Origin: Bombella pluederhausensis
GTDB lineage: Bacteria > Pseudomonadota > Alphaproteobacteria > Acetobacterales > Acetobacteraceae
Direction: 5' to 3'
DNA: 64,000 bases
Assembly (NCBI RefSeq): GCF_026385525.1
Contig: NZ_JANIDY010000003.1
Coordinates: 124,001-188,000 of the forward strand
Within the stretch, counting starts at the first letter, position 1; each line of letters starts with the position of its first letter. Shown one piece after another: positions 9,143-17,820 of this stretch. A program made the position numbers and the translations under genes. The notes beneath the pieces are model-generated. The model was not told the origin of the DNA. It saw nothing but the letters and a program-made list of their open reading frames with translations, and did not search any database.

Positions 9143-9180
9143 GAGAGGCCGCTCCCGTTGGGGGCGGCCTCTTGCTCTTT
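9143..9180 (+). terminator. Rho-independent terminator
   Basis: GAGGCCGC (9145-9152) pairs with GCGGCCTC (9164-9171), followed by a T-rich stretch (TTGCTCTTT). It ends the coiled-coil gene just before the riboswitch. Confidence 0.75.
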
Positions 9181-9222
9181 GGGGGCAAGCTCTCCATATA
9201 GAGCGGGATAAGATTGAGACAG

Positions 9223-9374
9223 ACGTTCTCGGGGCAGGGTGAAACTCCCTACCGGCGGTGTTGGCGGCTTCGTGCTGCCTCAGCCCGCGAGCGTCCTGCA
9301 TGTTGTGTGCAGGAGACAAGCAGACCCGGTGTGATTCCGGGGCCGACGGTTACAGTCCGGATGAGAGAGAACGT
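9223..9374 (+). promoter_or_regulatory. FMN riboswitch (RFN element)
   Basis: The conserved RFN core is visible: GGGGCAGGGTGAAACTCCC and ACCGGCGGT on the 5' side, AGCCCGCGAGC in the middle, GATTCCGG, and GCCGACGGTTACAGTCCGGA on the 3' side. The closing helix P1 pairs ACGTTCTC (9223-9230) with GAGAACGT (9367-9374). The middle arm is somewhat expanded. It lies directly upstream of ribD and should repress the rib operon when FMN is high. Confidence 0.95.
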
Positions 9375-9430
9375 TCTTCCTGTCCGTTGCGGGTGGAAGT
9401 GTGAGCTTTTCCCGTAGGAGGGGGAGGCGT

Positions 9431-9466
9431 GACGTCGCCGCGAACGTCCCTGAGATGATTGGGGAC
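9431..9466 (+). promoter_or_regulatory. Expression platform of the FMN riboswitch: two mutually exclusive hairpins over the ribD ribosome site
   Basis: GACGT (9431-9435) can pair with ACGTC (9444-9448), or GTCCC (9446-9450) can pair with GGGAC (9462-9466). The two share bases 9446-9448, so only one can form. The second hides the GGGGA ribosome site of ribD. No T-run follows, so translational control is more likely than transcription termination. The pairing is read by eye. Confidence 0.6.
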
Positions 9467-9468
9467 TG

Positions 9469-10530
9469 ATGATGAAGACCGTGTCCGTGGAGACACAAAG
9501 AGCTGGAAGCGCCTCACCGCCCTTAGCGGCCATAAAGGAGGGATTCCAGCAGGCCATCAAAGAGGCCACCCGAAAAATGGGCGCAACGGCCCCCAATCCG
9601 GCAGTAGGCTGTGCCCTTCTGGATGGTGAGGGGCGTCTTCTGGCCGTAGGCGCACACCCGGCTGCGGGTCAGCCTCATGCTGAAGTCATGGCTTTGGAAC
9701 AGGCCCGCCAGAAAGGTGTGCTGGAACAGGCCCGTACCGCTCTGGTGACGCTGGAACCCTGCAACCATCATGGCCGTACACCACCCTGTAGCGAGAAGCT
9801 TAAAAACAGCCCTGTGCAGACCGTGTGGATCGGGGCCCGTGACCCTAACCCGCAGGCCATGGGGGGAGCTGAATATCTGGCTGAAGGGGCGTCTCCAAAG
9901 ATCGTACGGTTTCTGGCGGACGAGCCTGAGCTGCGGTCTCTGGTGCAAGAGTGCAAGGCCCTGCTGGCTCCCTTTGCTTCCCGCGTGACACGGGGGCGCC
10001 CGTGGCTGACGGTGAAGCAGGCTCTGGATGGTCAGGGCAGTATGATCCCTCCACAGGGGCGGAAAACATTTACCTCGCCAGCTTCTTTGAGACTGGCGCA
10101 TCAGCTTCGGCGTGCCTGTGATGCTGTCGTGACCGGGATTGGAACCGTTCTGGCTGATGATCCTTCCTTCACTGTGCGGCATGTGTCCGATCATGAAGGG
10201 CGGGCACCCCGTCCCCTGATCGTTCTGGATAGGCAGGGCCGCCTGCCAGCGGCATGGCGTCAGGCACGGGAGGCTGATGGGTTCCACGTGGAACAGTGTC
10301 ATGACCTGTCGGCGTTACCGGCGCTGCTGGGGCAGATGGGCGTTAACTGGTGCCTGATTGAAGCAGGCCCTGCTCTGCTGGAAAGCGTGCGTGAAGCAGG
10401 TCTGTGGGATGACTGGCTGACCATTCATCATGGTGGGAAAGGTGGGGAAGACCATCTCTCCATCATCCTGCGTGAAGGTAATTCTGAAAATGAAAGTCCG
10501 GTGCAGCTTCTGCGCCGTTATGGGGAATAA
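9469..10530 (+). CDS. ribD: Bifunctional pyrimidine deaminase/reductase of riboflavin synthesis
   Basis: The 353-residue protein has an N-terminal cytidine-deaminase-like domain with the zinc motif HAE (His70, Glu72) and PCNHHGRTPPC (Cys98, Cys107), and a C-terminal NADPH-dependent reductase domain from about residue 165 (RPWLTVKQALDGQ, then TGIGTVLADDP). It deaminates and reduces the pyrimidine made by GTP cyclohydrolase II. GGGGA lies 4 bases upstream of ATG 9469; a second ATG follows at once at 9472 and either could be used. It is the first gene of the rib operon under the FMN riboswitch and ends 4 bases before ribE. Confidence 0.95.
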   Translation: MMKTVSVETQRAGSASPPLAAIKEGFQQAIKEATRKMGATAPNPAVGCALLDGEGRLLAVGAHPAAGQPHAEVMALEQARQKGVLEQARTALVTLEPCNHHGRTPPCSEKLKNSPVQTVWIGARDPNPQAMGGAEYLAEGASPKIVRFLADEPELRSLVQECKALLAPFASRVTRGRPWLTVKQALDGQGSMIPPQGRKTFTSPASLRLAHQLRRACDAVVTGIGTVLADDPSFTVRHVSDHEGRAPRPLIVLDRQGRLPAAWRQAREADGFHVEQCHDLSALPALLGQMGVNWCLIEAGPALLESVREAGLWDDWLTIHHGGKGGEDHLSIILREGNSENESPVQLLRRYGE

Positions 10531-10534
10531 GAAG

Positions 10535-11185
10535 ATGTTCTCAGGAATCATTGAACATGTTGGTGATGTGCAGTCTGTTTCCCTGCGGGATAAGGCGATG
10601 GACCTGCGAATTGCCACCCATTTTACAGACCTGACAGAAGGCGAAAGCATCGCCACGAATGGCGTCTGCCTGACAGTGACCCGTTTCACACCGGAGGGCG
10701 TGGCTGACTTCCATCTGAGTGGTGAGACACTGGCCCGTACGGCACTGGGGGAACTGGCTGAGGGGGCACGGGTGAATCTGGAACGGGCTGTCAGCCTCAA
10801 TACCCGTCTTTCTGGCCATATTGTACAGGGTCATGTGGATGCCGTGGGCAGGCTGGTTCATGTGGCTTCGGCAGGGGAATCGCATCATCTGCGTATCTTT
10901 ATGCCCGTTTCACTCCGCCGTTATGTCATTGAAAAAGGGTCCATTACCATCAATGGCATCAGCCTGACGGTGAATGAGGTGCATGATGACGTGCAGCATG
11001 AGGGGCAGGCTGGTTTTGAGATCAGCCTCATGATCATTCCCCATACATGGACCCATACGGATCTTTCCACGCTGGCCATCGGGGCTCGGGTGAATCTGGA
11101 AGTGGACATGATGGCCAAATATGTGGAGACACTTCTGCGCCACACACCAGAGGATGAGCTGCGTTATAAGGGGACTGCACGATGA
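10535..11185 (+). CDS. ribE: Riboflavin synthase alpha subunit
   Basis: The start MFSGIIEHVG at 10535 is the family's standard N-terminus; an upstream in-frame extension overlaps ribD and is rejected. The 216-residue protein shows the expected two tandem lumazine-binding barrels: the first with NGVCLTV and GHIVQGHVD, the second from about residue 100 with NGISLTVNEV and a matching terminal MMAKYVE segment. It converts two 6,7-dimethyl-8-ribityllumazine molecules into riboflavin and a pyrimidine. Its stop overlaps the ribBA start (ATGA), which indicates coupled translation. Confidence 0.95.
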   Translation: MFSGIIEHVGDVQSVSLRDKAMDLRIATHFTDLTEGESIATNGVCLTVTRFTPEGVADFHLSGETLARTALGELAEGARVNLERAVSLNTRLSGHIVQGHVDAVGRLVHVASAGESHHLRIFMPVSLRRYVIEKGSITINGISLTVNEVHDDVQHEGQAGFEISLMIIPHTWTHTDLSTLAIGARVNLEVDMMAKYVETLLRHTPEDELRYKGTAR

Positions 11186-12438
11186 GCATCAGCATGTCTC
11201 CCGCCCTGAAGGCCGCCATCGCCGCCGTGCGGGAAGGCCGCATGGTCGTGATGGTGGATGATGAGGACCGGGAAAATGAAGGCGATCTGATTCTTCCGGC
11301 CCAGTTTGCATCTCAGGAAACCATCAATTTCATGGCCCGTCAGGCTTGCGGGCTGATCTGCCTGTCCCTTGAAGCGGAGCAGATAGACCGGCTTGGTCTT
11401 TCCCCCATGGTGGAGAAGAATCAGGACCCACGGGGCACGGCCTTCACCGTGTCCATCGAGGCCGCTCATGGCGTGACGACAGGTATTTCCGCCGCCGAGC
11501 GCGCCCATACGATTCAGGTGGCTTCCGCACCGGATGCCACACCGGCGGACATCATTTCTCCTGGCCATATGTTCCCTCTGCGGGCCAATCCGGATGGCGT
11601 GATGGCCCGGGAAGGCCACACGGAAGGGGCGATTGACCTCATGAAGCTGGCAGGGCTGCGTCCGGCTGGTGTGATCTGTGAGATCATGGCTGAGGATGGC
11701 ACGATGATGCGCCTGCCAGAGCTGCGTCATTATGCCCGCCGTCATGGTCTGCCGCTTATCAGCATTGCCGAGATGCGCCGCTGGATTGCCGAGCATGGGC
11801 GGGGTGATGTCGGTACTGTGGATATGGTGGAAGCCCCTCTGTCGGAGGAAACTCAGCTTGCCGTGGCAAACCTGCCGACCGTGTGCGGCGGGGAGGATTT
11901 GCGGGTTCACGCCTTCCGCAGTCAGGATGGTGTGGAGCATCTGGCCCTTGTGAAAGGAAAGCCAGACCAGACTGTGCCTCTGGTCCGTCTTCATTCCGAA
12001 TGTGTGACGGGGGATGCGCTGGGGTCTCTGCGGTGCGACTGTGGCCCGCAGCTGCGTGAGGCTCTCAAGCGGATTGCGGCGGCAGAGTCCGGCATTCTGT
12101 TGTATCTGCGGGGGCATGAAGGCCGGGGGATTGGCCTTGCCAACAAGATACGGGCCTATGAATTGCAGGATCAGGGGATGGATACCATCGAGGCCAATGA
12201 GGCCCTTGGCCTGCCGGCTGATGCCCGCCGCTGGGACATGGCAGCGCATATGCTGTCCAGCCTTGGCGTGACCCGCCTGCGCCTGCTGACGAACAACCCG
12301 GAAAAAGAGCGTGGCCTCATGGAGGCTGGGCTGGTGGTGGAAGCGGTGGAGCGGCTGGTTGTTCCGTCCAATCCGTTCAATCGTTATTATCTTGAGACGA
12401 AACGCACCCGCATGGGGCATATGCTACAGGAGAGCTGA
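11182..12438 (+). CDS. ribBA: Bifunctional 3,4-dihydroxy-2-butanone 4-phosphate synthase / GTP cyclohydrolase II
   Basis: The 418-residue fusion has an N-terminal RibB domain with the acidic loop DDEDRENEGDL and a C-terminal RibA domain with SECVTGDALGSLRCDCG, whose cysteines bind zinc, and EGRGIGL for GTP. Unlike many alphaproteobacterial fusions with a decayed RibA half, these RibA motifs look intact, so both entry reactions of riboflavin synthesis may be served by this gene. It overlaps ribE by 4 bases and precedes ribH by 2 bases. Confidence 0.95.
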   Translation: MSISMSPALKAAIAAVREGRMVVMVDDEDRENEGDLILPAQFASQETINFMARQACGLICLSLEAEQIDRLGLSPMVEKNQDPRGTAFTVSIEAAHGVTTGISAAERAHTIQVASAPDATPADIISPGHMFPLRANPDGVMAREGHTEGAIDLMKLAGLRPAGVICEIMAEDGTMMRLPELRHYARRHGLPLISIAEMRRWIAEHGRGDVGTVDMVEAPLSEETQLAVANLPTVCGGEDLRVHAFRSQDGVEHLALVKGKPDQTVPLVRLHSECVTGDALGSLRCDCGPQLREALKRIAAAESGILLYLRGHEGRGIGLANKIRAYELQDQGMDTIEANEALGLPADARRWDMAAHMLSSLGVTRLRLLTNNPEKERGLMEAGLVVEAVERLVVPSNPFNRYYLETKRTRMGHMLQES

Positions 12439-12440
12439 CC

Positions 12441-12911
12441 ATGAGCAAACATATCGCCACGGCCCCGGAAGGGCTGAAACTGACCCCGGCTCCCAAACTG
12501 GCCCTGCTGGTCAGCCGTTTTAACCCGGATGTGACGGGCGGCCTGCGTGATGGTGCGCTGGAGTGGCTGAAAGAGCGTGGCATTGATGAGAGTGTGGATG
12601 TCTATGAGGCTCCCGGTGCGTTCGAGCTGCCCATCATGGCCCAGCATCTTGCCCGCAAGGGTGTGTATGAGGGGGTGATCTGCCTTGGCTGTGTCATCAA
12701 GGGGGATACGGCCCATTTTGAGTTCATCTCCATGGGGGCGACCATTGGCATCATGCAGGCCCAGCTGGAAAATGACGTGCCGATCTCCTTCGGTATTCTG
12801 ACGACCTATACGGAAGAACAGGCCGTTCTGCGCTCCCGTACGGACGAGCATAATAAGGGGCGTGAAGCCGCTGCTGCCTGTGTGGAGACAGTGGCTTTCC
12901 TGCGTAAATAA
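12441..12911 (+). CDS. ribH: 6,7-dimethyl-8-ribityllumazine synthase
   Basis: The 156-residue protein has the family signatures SRFNPDVTGGL (substrate phosphate and ribityl binding), YEAPGAFELP, and KGDTAHFEFI with the catalytic His. It joins the RibB product to the pyrimidine to make lumazine, the substrate of ribE; the enzyme forms pentamers or 60-subunit shells. It is the last gene of the operon; nusB, often next in other bacteria, is not here. An inverted repeat follows. Confidence 0.95.
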   Translation: MSKHIATAPEGLKLTPAPKLALLVSRFNPDVTGGLRDGALEWLKERGIDESVDVYEAPGAFELPIMAQHLARKGVYEGVICLGCVIKGDTAHFEFISMGATIGIMQAQLENDVPISFGILTTYTEEQAVLRSRTDEHNKGREAAAACVETVAFLRK

Positions 12912-12923
12912 TAAATGACCCTG

Positions 12924-12960
12924 ACAGGTATCCGGGTCAGCATGAGGCTCGGATACCTGT
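12924..12960. terminator. Hairpin between convergent ribH and the 54-residue gene
   Basis: ACAGGTATCC (12924-12933) pairs perfectly with GGATACCTGT (12951-12960); TGACCC/GGGTCA overlaps it. There is no strong T-run on either side, so termination is likely but not certain. The right arm touches the stop codon of the minus-strand gene. Confidence 0.55.
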
Positions 12961-13124
12961 TATAAGGCTCTGTCACGATAGAGCTTCAGGAATTCTTCCT
13001 GAGTGATTGAATGTTCAATGAAATATTTGCGGTAGGATTCAGGCACATGAGGGTGAATGCCGACCCATAGGGCATAGGCATCGAATGCGAGAAGTACGAT
13101 GGAGAGATAGGTGTATGTCTTCAT
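12960..13124 (-). CDS. Small membrane protein, 54 residues, unknown function
   Basis: The start ATG (13122-13124) directly follows the TGA stop of the mannosyltransferase-like gene (TGAATG), so translation is probably coupled. The product begins MKTYTYLSIVLLAFDAYALW, a single likely membrane helix, followed by a short polar tail with Tyr, Glu and Lys and ending LKLYRDRAL. No family is recognised. Position and coupling suggest an accessory subunit of the upstream GT-C enzyme. The codon pattern looks natural and the frame stops just at the hairpin, both of which support a real gene. Confidence 0.65.
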   Translation of the reverse strand: MKTYTYLSIVLLAFDAYALWVGIHPHVPESYRKYFIEHSITQEEFLKLYRDRAL

Positions 13125-14258
13125 TCAAACGAACCAGTACTTCCCATGGAACCACAGCCTGATGACGATGAGATGCAGAATGAACAGGCAGGAGAGTCCG
13201 ACACGCTGCTTTCTCACGGAAAGCGTTGCAAAGGCAACGGCAAGAAACTCCATAACGAACGGGTTGGAAAAGACGAAGCGCTCTACGGAGATCAGCTTGG
13301 TCGATGTTGCGATGAGCAGGATGAAAACCATCAGGCAGCTTTCCAGCTTCCAGCCCTGCTTGAACATCCTGTACAAAACGAAAGAAGCCGCTGCAAGATA
13401 CAGGACAAACACACGTTCATGCTTCTGGGGCAGTGCGTTTATGATCTGTATGGGGAGCCAGTTGAACTTCCTGAGCCATGCGATCTGGATGTGGGAAAAG
13501 GCGAAGCCATCCCCCGTAATATGGAAAAGATACAGCACATAGAGCGAAAGGCCGAAGCCCGCAGCGCTGATGAGAAACAGATTCTTCTGGAGGCTGTCTG
13601 ATAGCGTGGTGAAGGACAGTGACTGCCTGTTTCTGTAAAGGTCATAGCAGAATGACCATGCGGTGATGAACAGGACAGACAGGAAACCCGTAGGACGGGA
13701 CAGGCTTATCAGGCAGCAGAAAAGGGCCGCAAGGGCCATCCGTTTCTGGCGTAATGCCATGAAAATGCAGACCAGAAGCAGGCTGAACGTGCCTTCGGAA
13801 TATTGTGACGTGTACCAGATGTTGAAGGGGAACAGGACCATGAACAGCGTGTACAGGATGGGATTCAGCTGCACATTGCGCTGAAGAAGGTCCCGATACA
13901 TCAGGTAGATCAGGACGGGCCACAGGATGATGTTGACGAGCAGAGCCGCATGCAGCACGTCAATGGCCATCAGCCTGTGGAGTGCAGAGGAGAGCATGGG
14001 ATAGAGCGGGAAAAAGGCCCAGTTGGCCTGCGTCATGCGTAAGGTGTCATCCAGCAAAGGATGGCTCGCGTAACCATTCCTGATGATGTCCGTATACCAG
14101 AAGCAGTCCAGCTGACAGGTGCTGGAGGCAAGGGAGCCATCTGGTGCCAGAAGCTGCATGATGAGCAGATTTACGAAACAGACGAGATAGATGAAAAGCA
14201 GGAACTTCCAGCCGCCTGTTGTTTTGAGAAAGGAGTGTACCAGTCTCGTCATGCCCAT
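13125..14258 (-). CDS. Multi-pass GT-C glycosyltransferase, PIG-V mannosyltransferase-like
   Basis: The 377-residue protein has about eight to ten membrane segments. Near the N-terminus, after the first helix, is CFWYTDIIRNGY with the acidic residue expected in the first periplasmic loop of GT-C enzymes, followed by NWAFFPLYPML, close to the FFPLYP signature of PIG-V-related mannosyltransferases; SRPTG lies in a later loop. Such enzymes use polyprenyl-phosphate sugars at the membrane. GGAG precedes the ATG by 6 bases. It is followed without a gap by the 54-residue gene. The acceptor is unknown; the nearby manC and family 2 transferase could supply mannose donors. Confidence 0.75.
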   Translation of the reverse strand: MGMTRLVHSFLKTTGGWKFLLFIYLVCFVNLLIMQLLAPDGSLASSTCQLDCFWYTDIIRNGYASHPLLDDTLRMTQANWAFFPLYPMLSSALHRLMAIDVLHAALLVNIILWPVLIYLMYRDLLQRNVQLNPILYTLFMVLFPFNIWYTSQYSEGTFSLLLVCIFMALRQKRMALAALFCCLISLSRPTGFLSVLFITAWSFCYDLYRNRQSLSFTTLSDSLQKNLFLISAAGFGLSLYVLYLFHITGDGFAFSHIQIAWLRKFNWLPIQIINALPQKHERVFVLYLAAASFVLYRMFKQGWKLESCLMVFILLIATSTKLISVERFVFSNPFVMEFLAVAFATLSVRKQRVGLSCLFILHLIVIRLWFHGKYWFV

Positions 14259-14282
14259 GATCTCCGGAGCGTTGGGGGAGTG

Positions 14283-14343
14283 ATCGTATTTTTCAGCAGG
14301 ATGTTCCGGTTATCATGAAGGATATGTCCGAGAAAAATACGAT
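14283..14343. repeat. Long perfect inverted repeat upstream of the PIG-V-like gene
   Basis: ATCGTATTTTTC (14283-14294) and GAAAAATACGAT (14332-14343) form 12-base perfect arms around a 37-base spacer. On the minus strand it lies in the promoter or leader of the gene starting at 14258; its function is not known. Confidence 0.5.
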
Positions 14344-14481
14344 GGAGACAGGTCATGGAAAAACGGAACAGCACATGAAAGGGAGAGGTACCACACGGTA
14401 GCTACAGGAGAAATATGCCACCCTCATGACATGGGCCGGGTAAAAGAAAAAATATGTCCGGTACGCTAAAGCCGTTTCTCC

Positions 14482-15966
14482 TCACTGCTTCATGAAGATG
14501 ACGATGTTGTCGTCATTACTGCTCTGCCGGTGTCGGTATATTTCCCGGTAGGAGGCTTTTACCTGTTCGTCCAGCAGGGCTTTCGTACTCATATTCAGCC
14601 CGGCATTGGTGCCTCTGTCATCTTCTATGATGATGTAACGAGGAGAGAGTGCCAGAATACGTTTCACCTCTGTATCGGGGTCCACGGGTAGGGCCGTCTT
14701 CTCTGTATCAGAACTGAGATGGGCGGAGAAAGGAAGGCGTGTCAGGGAGCAATAGGGGACGGCATCCAGAATGATGTCAGGCCCGTTGAAGTTGAAGACA
14801 CACCCTCCCGGTGAGGAGAGCAGGCGGGTGATCTGCTTCAGCTCATGAGCTGACCCTGTATGCTGGACCTGTTTAATCTCGGAGAGAGTGCGCTGCCCTC
14901 CCCACAGGGCAAGGATGGCCAGCCAGAGGCGGCCTGTCTTTGCCCGCCACAAGGGGGCTGCATTGATGCAGAAGGGCGCAAAGAGCGGCAGGGCATAATG
15001 TTTTGAAAAACAGCCAAACAGGATGAAACCGGCAAAGGCGGTCCATGCCCATCCTGTGATGAAGGTGAGGCAGGGGTTGGCAGGTTTCTGTCTGGTTGTC
15101 AGGGCACGCAGGGCTAAGATGGAGACAAGCAGCAAGGTGATGGTGAAGGCCCAGTGCGTCCAGTGCCAGAAGTCTTTCCACGTATTATGAGGCACCTGCT
15201 TTTTGAGGAAGATGGAGGAGCCGTTTGCAAACCACCAGTCATGAAGGTGCCCCAGCCCGGCATAAACACCGACCACGCAGAGCGTGGGAATGAGCGCTAT
15301 TCCGCACCAGCATAGCGTACTTGTCAGCAGGACAGACCATGATCTTTCTGCCCGGTAGCGCATCCAGAGCAGGAAAAGCCCGGCATAAATGCCTTCAAAA
15401 ACAACAGTCGGCTTGATCTGTATGGCGATGCCAAAAAGCGCCATAACCAGCAGGCCGGTGCGGCCTATGGTTTCGGGGCGTCTGTTGTTCAGACAGGTTA
15501 CAATGGCCAGCATCGCTCCCGTAATGAGGAGATTGTAGAAAATGGGGGCCTGTCCCCCGATCCCCTGCGCCCCGCTGGTCCAGAGCAGATAGAGACACCC
15601 GGCAACAAATGCCCCGGCTACGGGGGCGATGAAACGGGCAATCTTCATGCACAGGATGGAGGTTGCCCAGGCGCTCAAAAGGGCACCTATCTGGTAAGCC
15701 CAGACGCGGTAGGGGCCAAAGAGATGGAAGAATTCGTAGATCAGGAAGATGCCGATGGGCTTTCTATCCCAGACATCGACATAGGGCAGGTCGCCATGCA
15801 GCATCCTGCCGCCGACAAATAGGTAAAATTCTTCATCAAAGAAGATAAAGGGATTGCCGAGCACCGACCATCGGCACATTGTGGCAAAAATAAGTAGCAG
15901 AAAGTACAGGAAAAAAGTATTTCTCGAGGTATTGCGAGCGAGATGGCTGAGTGATGACACCATCAT
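14482..15966 (-). CDS. Multi-pass GT-C glycosyltransferase (ArnT/PMT family 39-like)
   Basis: The 494-residue membrane protein begins with one helix followed by FFDEEFYLFVGGRML and PYVDVWDRKPIG, the acidic first loop of family 39/83 transferases with the catalytic Asp/Glu. About ten more helices follow and a soluble C-terminal domain from about residue 370. These enzymes move a sugar from polyprenyl phosphate to lipid A, glycan or protein on the periplasmic side. The start is the first of two ATG codons, after AAAGG. It is divergent from the next GT-C gene. The sugar and acceptor are not known. Confidence 0.75.
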   Translation of the reverse strand: MMVSSLSHLARNTSRNTFFLYFLLLIFATMCRWSVLGNPFIFFDEEFYLFVGGRMLHGDLPYVDVWDRKPIGIFLIYEFFHLFGPYRVWAYQIGALLSAWATSILCMKIARFIAPVAGAFVAGCLYLLWTSGAQGIGGQAPIFYNLLITGAMLAIVTCLNNRRPETIGRTGLLVMALFGIAIQIKPTVVFEGIYAGLFLLWMRYRAERSWSVLLTSTLCWCGIALIPTLCVVGVYAGLGHLHDWWFANGSSIFLKKQVPHNTWKDFWHWTHWAFTITLLLVSILALRALTTRQKPANPCLTFITGWAWTAFAGFILFGCFSKHYALPLFAPFCINAAPLWRAKTGRLWLAILALWGGQRTLSEIKQVQHTGSAHELKQITRLLSSPGGCVFNFNGPDIILDAVPYCSLTRLPFSAHLSSDTEKTALPVDPDTEVKRILALSPRYIIIEDDRGTNAGLNMSTKALLDEQVKASYREIYRHRQSSNDDNIVIFMKQ

Positions 15967-16162
15967 GATAAGGGCCTTTGAGCGTAAAGGAATGAGTTTT
16001 CTTAATGAACTAATGATTTTTCATCCTATAGCAATATCTTTTGAAAGGAAAGTCATCCTGCATACTTGACTGATGCTAAACAAGAAAAAATTACCTTTCA
16101 TTATGTTGAATATGTTTTTGCAAAGCGATATGTCCCTGAGAGTAAGGAAGGTATCGGAATTA

Positions 16163-17614
16163 ATGTCTGCATCTTATCAGAAAGAACGCCTGACATGGTC
16201 ATGGTGCATCTTTTGGGCTATTCTATTTCTTCTGACCTGCCTGCATACAGGGTTGATCATTTTCCATCACGTCCCTCTGGATGTGAATGAGGGCTGGAAT
16301 GCTCAGCTCGCTATTCGTGCTGCATCTCTAAAGGGCGAATACGAGCTTTATTCATCTCAGGATGGTTTCGTCTTTAATAATTATCCACCTCTGTCCTTTA
16401 TCCTTATGGGGGGGCTGGTAAGGCTGGGATGTGACGCCATCATTGCCGGGCGTATTTTGTCCTGTCTGTCAGTTCTTGCCGTGGCGTGCCTTGTGGTGCG
16501 GATCATCCGGGTGTTGACCGGCAAGAGCTCGGCGGCTCTGGCCGTGGCAGCCCTGTTTCTGGTGACAGCTAATACGGCTTTCTACGGGTATTTCGGGATG
16601 AATGACCCGCAATGGCTGGCACAGGCTCTGATGCTGGGCGGGTTGTGTGTGCTGCTCGGCCGGGATGGCGTGGAGTTGAATACCAAGCGCCTGCTCTTGA
16701 GTGCCTGTCTGGTCGTGTTGGGTGGCTTTACCAAACATAATCTTGTGGCGCTGCCTTTGGCCATGGCGCTCTGGCTGTTTTTCATCAGCCCGAAAAAGGC
16801 CGTGCTCTGGAGCAGCATGGTTGCTGTGCTGCTTCTGGTCAGTTTTACGGTCTGTTACGACATATATGGGATCAGCTTCTTCCAGAATATTTTCCTGCAT
16901 CAGCGTGTCATCAGGTTGGGGCGTAGCCTTCAGGCTCTGTGTGAGTTGCCTTCCATGGGGGGGATGCTGCTTGTTGGTGTCTGGGTTTTCTGCCAGCGCT
17001 GGAAGGTGAGGGATCGTAGAGACCCTGCCATGCTGGTGATGCTGTTCTTTATTGTGGCTTGCCTGTTTGGAATGCTGGAAGCCACAGGCGCCGGTGTTGA
17101 CTATAACTGCATGTTCGATGCGTTCGTGGCGGTGACGCTTCTATGCGGTCTAGGGCTTGCCAATCTGCTGGCGGAGGAGGGGCGACAGGGAGCGGTACGT
17201 TTAGCGTGTCTGGTGATGACAGCTCCGCTTTTTGTGCTCGTGCCTGTCCGGAGTGTAGATTTTTACAAGGAAGTCCAGTCCGTTACGCCGAAGGAACATG
17301 AATGGCAGACTTATATCACGGCCTTGAAAGGGCATAGCAGCTCTCTGCTCTGCACGGATATGGCTTTATGTTACTGGGCGCATAGCTACGATGCTGTGGA
17401 CAGGTTCAATCTGTCTCAGGCGCTGAAGAAGAAAAAGAGCGTCCCTTATCTGCGTCGACAAATCGATCAGCATAGATTTTCTATAGTGCAGCTTTATGGA
17501 ACCTTCGACCATTATAGCAGTGGCAATATTACCTTTGATAGCTGGCTGGAGAAGGCTGGTTATCGCCCTGTGTCCGATAGCGGACAGATGATTCTGTTGG
17601 GATATGTCCGCTAA
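16163..17614 (+). CDS. Multi-pass GT-C glycosyltransferase-like membrane protein
   Basis: The start at 16163 (MSASYQKERL) is preferred because AAGGAAGG lies 11 bases upstream; in-frame ATGs at 16073, 16103 and 16130 lack good ribosome sites. The 483-residue product has a helix, then PLDVNEGWNAQLA with acidic residues in the first periplasmic loop and NNYPPLSF, typical of family 39-like GT-C enzymes, and about ten helices before a 100-residue soluble tail. It looks related in layout to the divergent neighbour at 14482-15966. Two G7 runs (16408-16414 and 16957-16963) lie in the coding region and could slip. The acceptor is unknown. Confidence 0.7.
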   Translation: MSASYQKERLTWSWCIFWAILFLLTCLHTGLIIFHHVPLDVNEGWNAQLAIRAASLKGEYELYSSQDGFVFNNYPPLSFILMGGLVRLGCDAIIAGRILSCLSVLAVACLVVRIIRVLTGKSSAALAVAALFLVTANTAFYGYFGMNDPQWLAQALMLGGLCVLLGRDGVELNTKRLLLSACLVVLGGFTKHNLVALPLAMALWLFFISPKKAVLWSSMVAVLLLVSFTVCYDIYGISFFQNIFLHQRVIRLGRSLQALCELPSMGGMLLVGVWVFCQRWKVRDRRDPAMLVMLFFIVACLFGMLEATGAGVDYNCMFDAFVAVTLLCGLGLANLLAEEGRQGAVRLACLVMTAPLFVLVPVRSVDFYKEVQSVTPKEHEWQTYITALKGHSSSLLCTDMALCYWAHSYDAVDRFNLSQALKKKKSVPYLRRQIDQHRFSIVQLYGTFDHYSSGNITFDSWLEKAGYRPVSDSGQMILLGYVR

Positions 17615-17820
17615 GGCCTTTTTACGGTGGGCTGGAGATAAGATCATATGTCCCGTATCGTGTGTCGTGAAGAAAAGACATCCCGCAGGGTAGCACCATG
17701 TTGTTGAAGTTTCTGCTTCAGGGGGATGTTCTGGATATGAGGGCTTGGAGCAACATGATGGTTTGCAGAGCCGTTTTACTGTAGAGTCCGGGTTATCCCT
17801 TAAGACTGGAAAGGCTTGAT

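Noticed and set aside
11164-12420. 418-codon minus-strand frame opposite ribBA
   Set aside because: It mirrors the conserved ribBA frame; the His/Gln-rich product is a by-product of the codon pattern.
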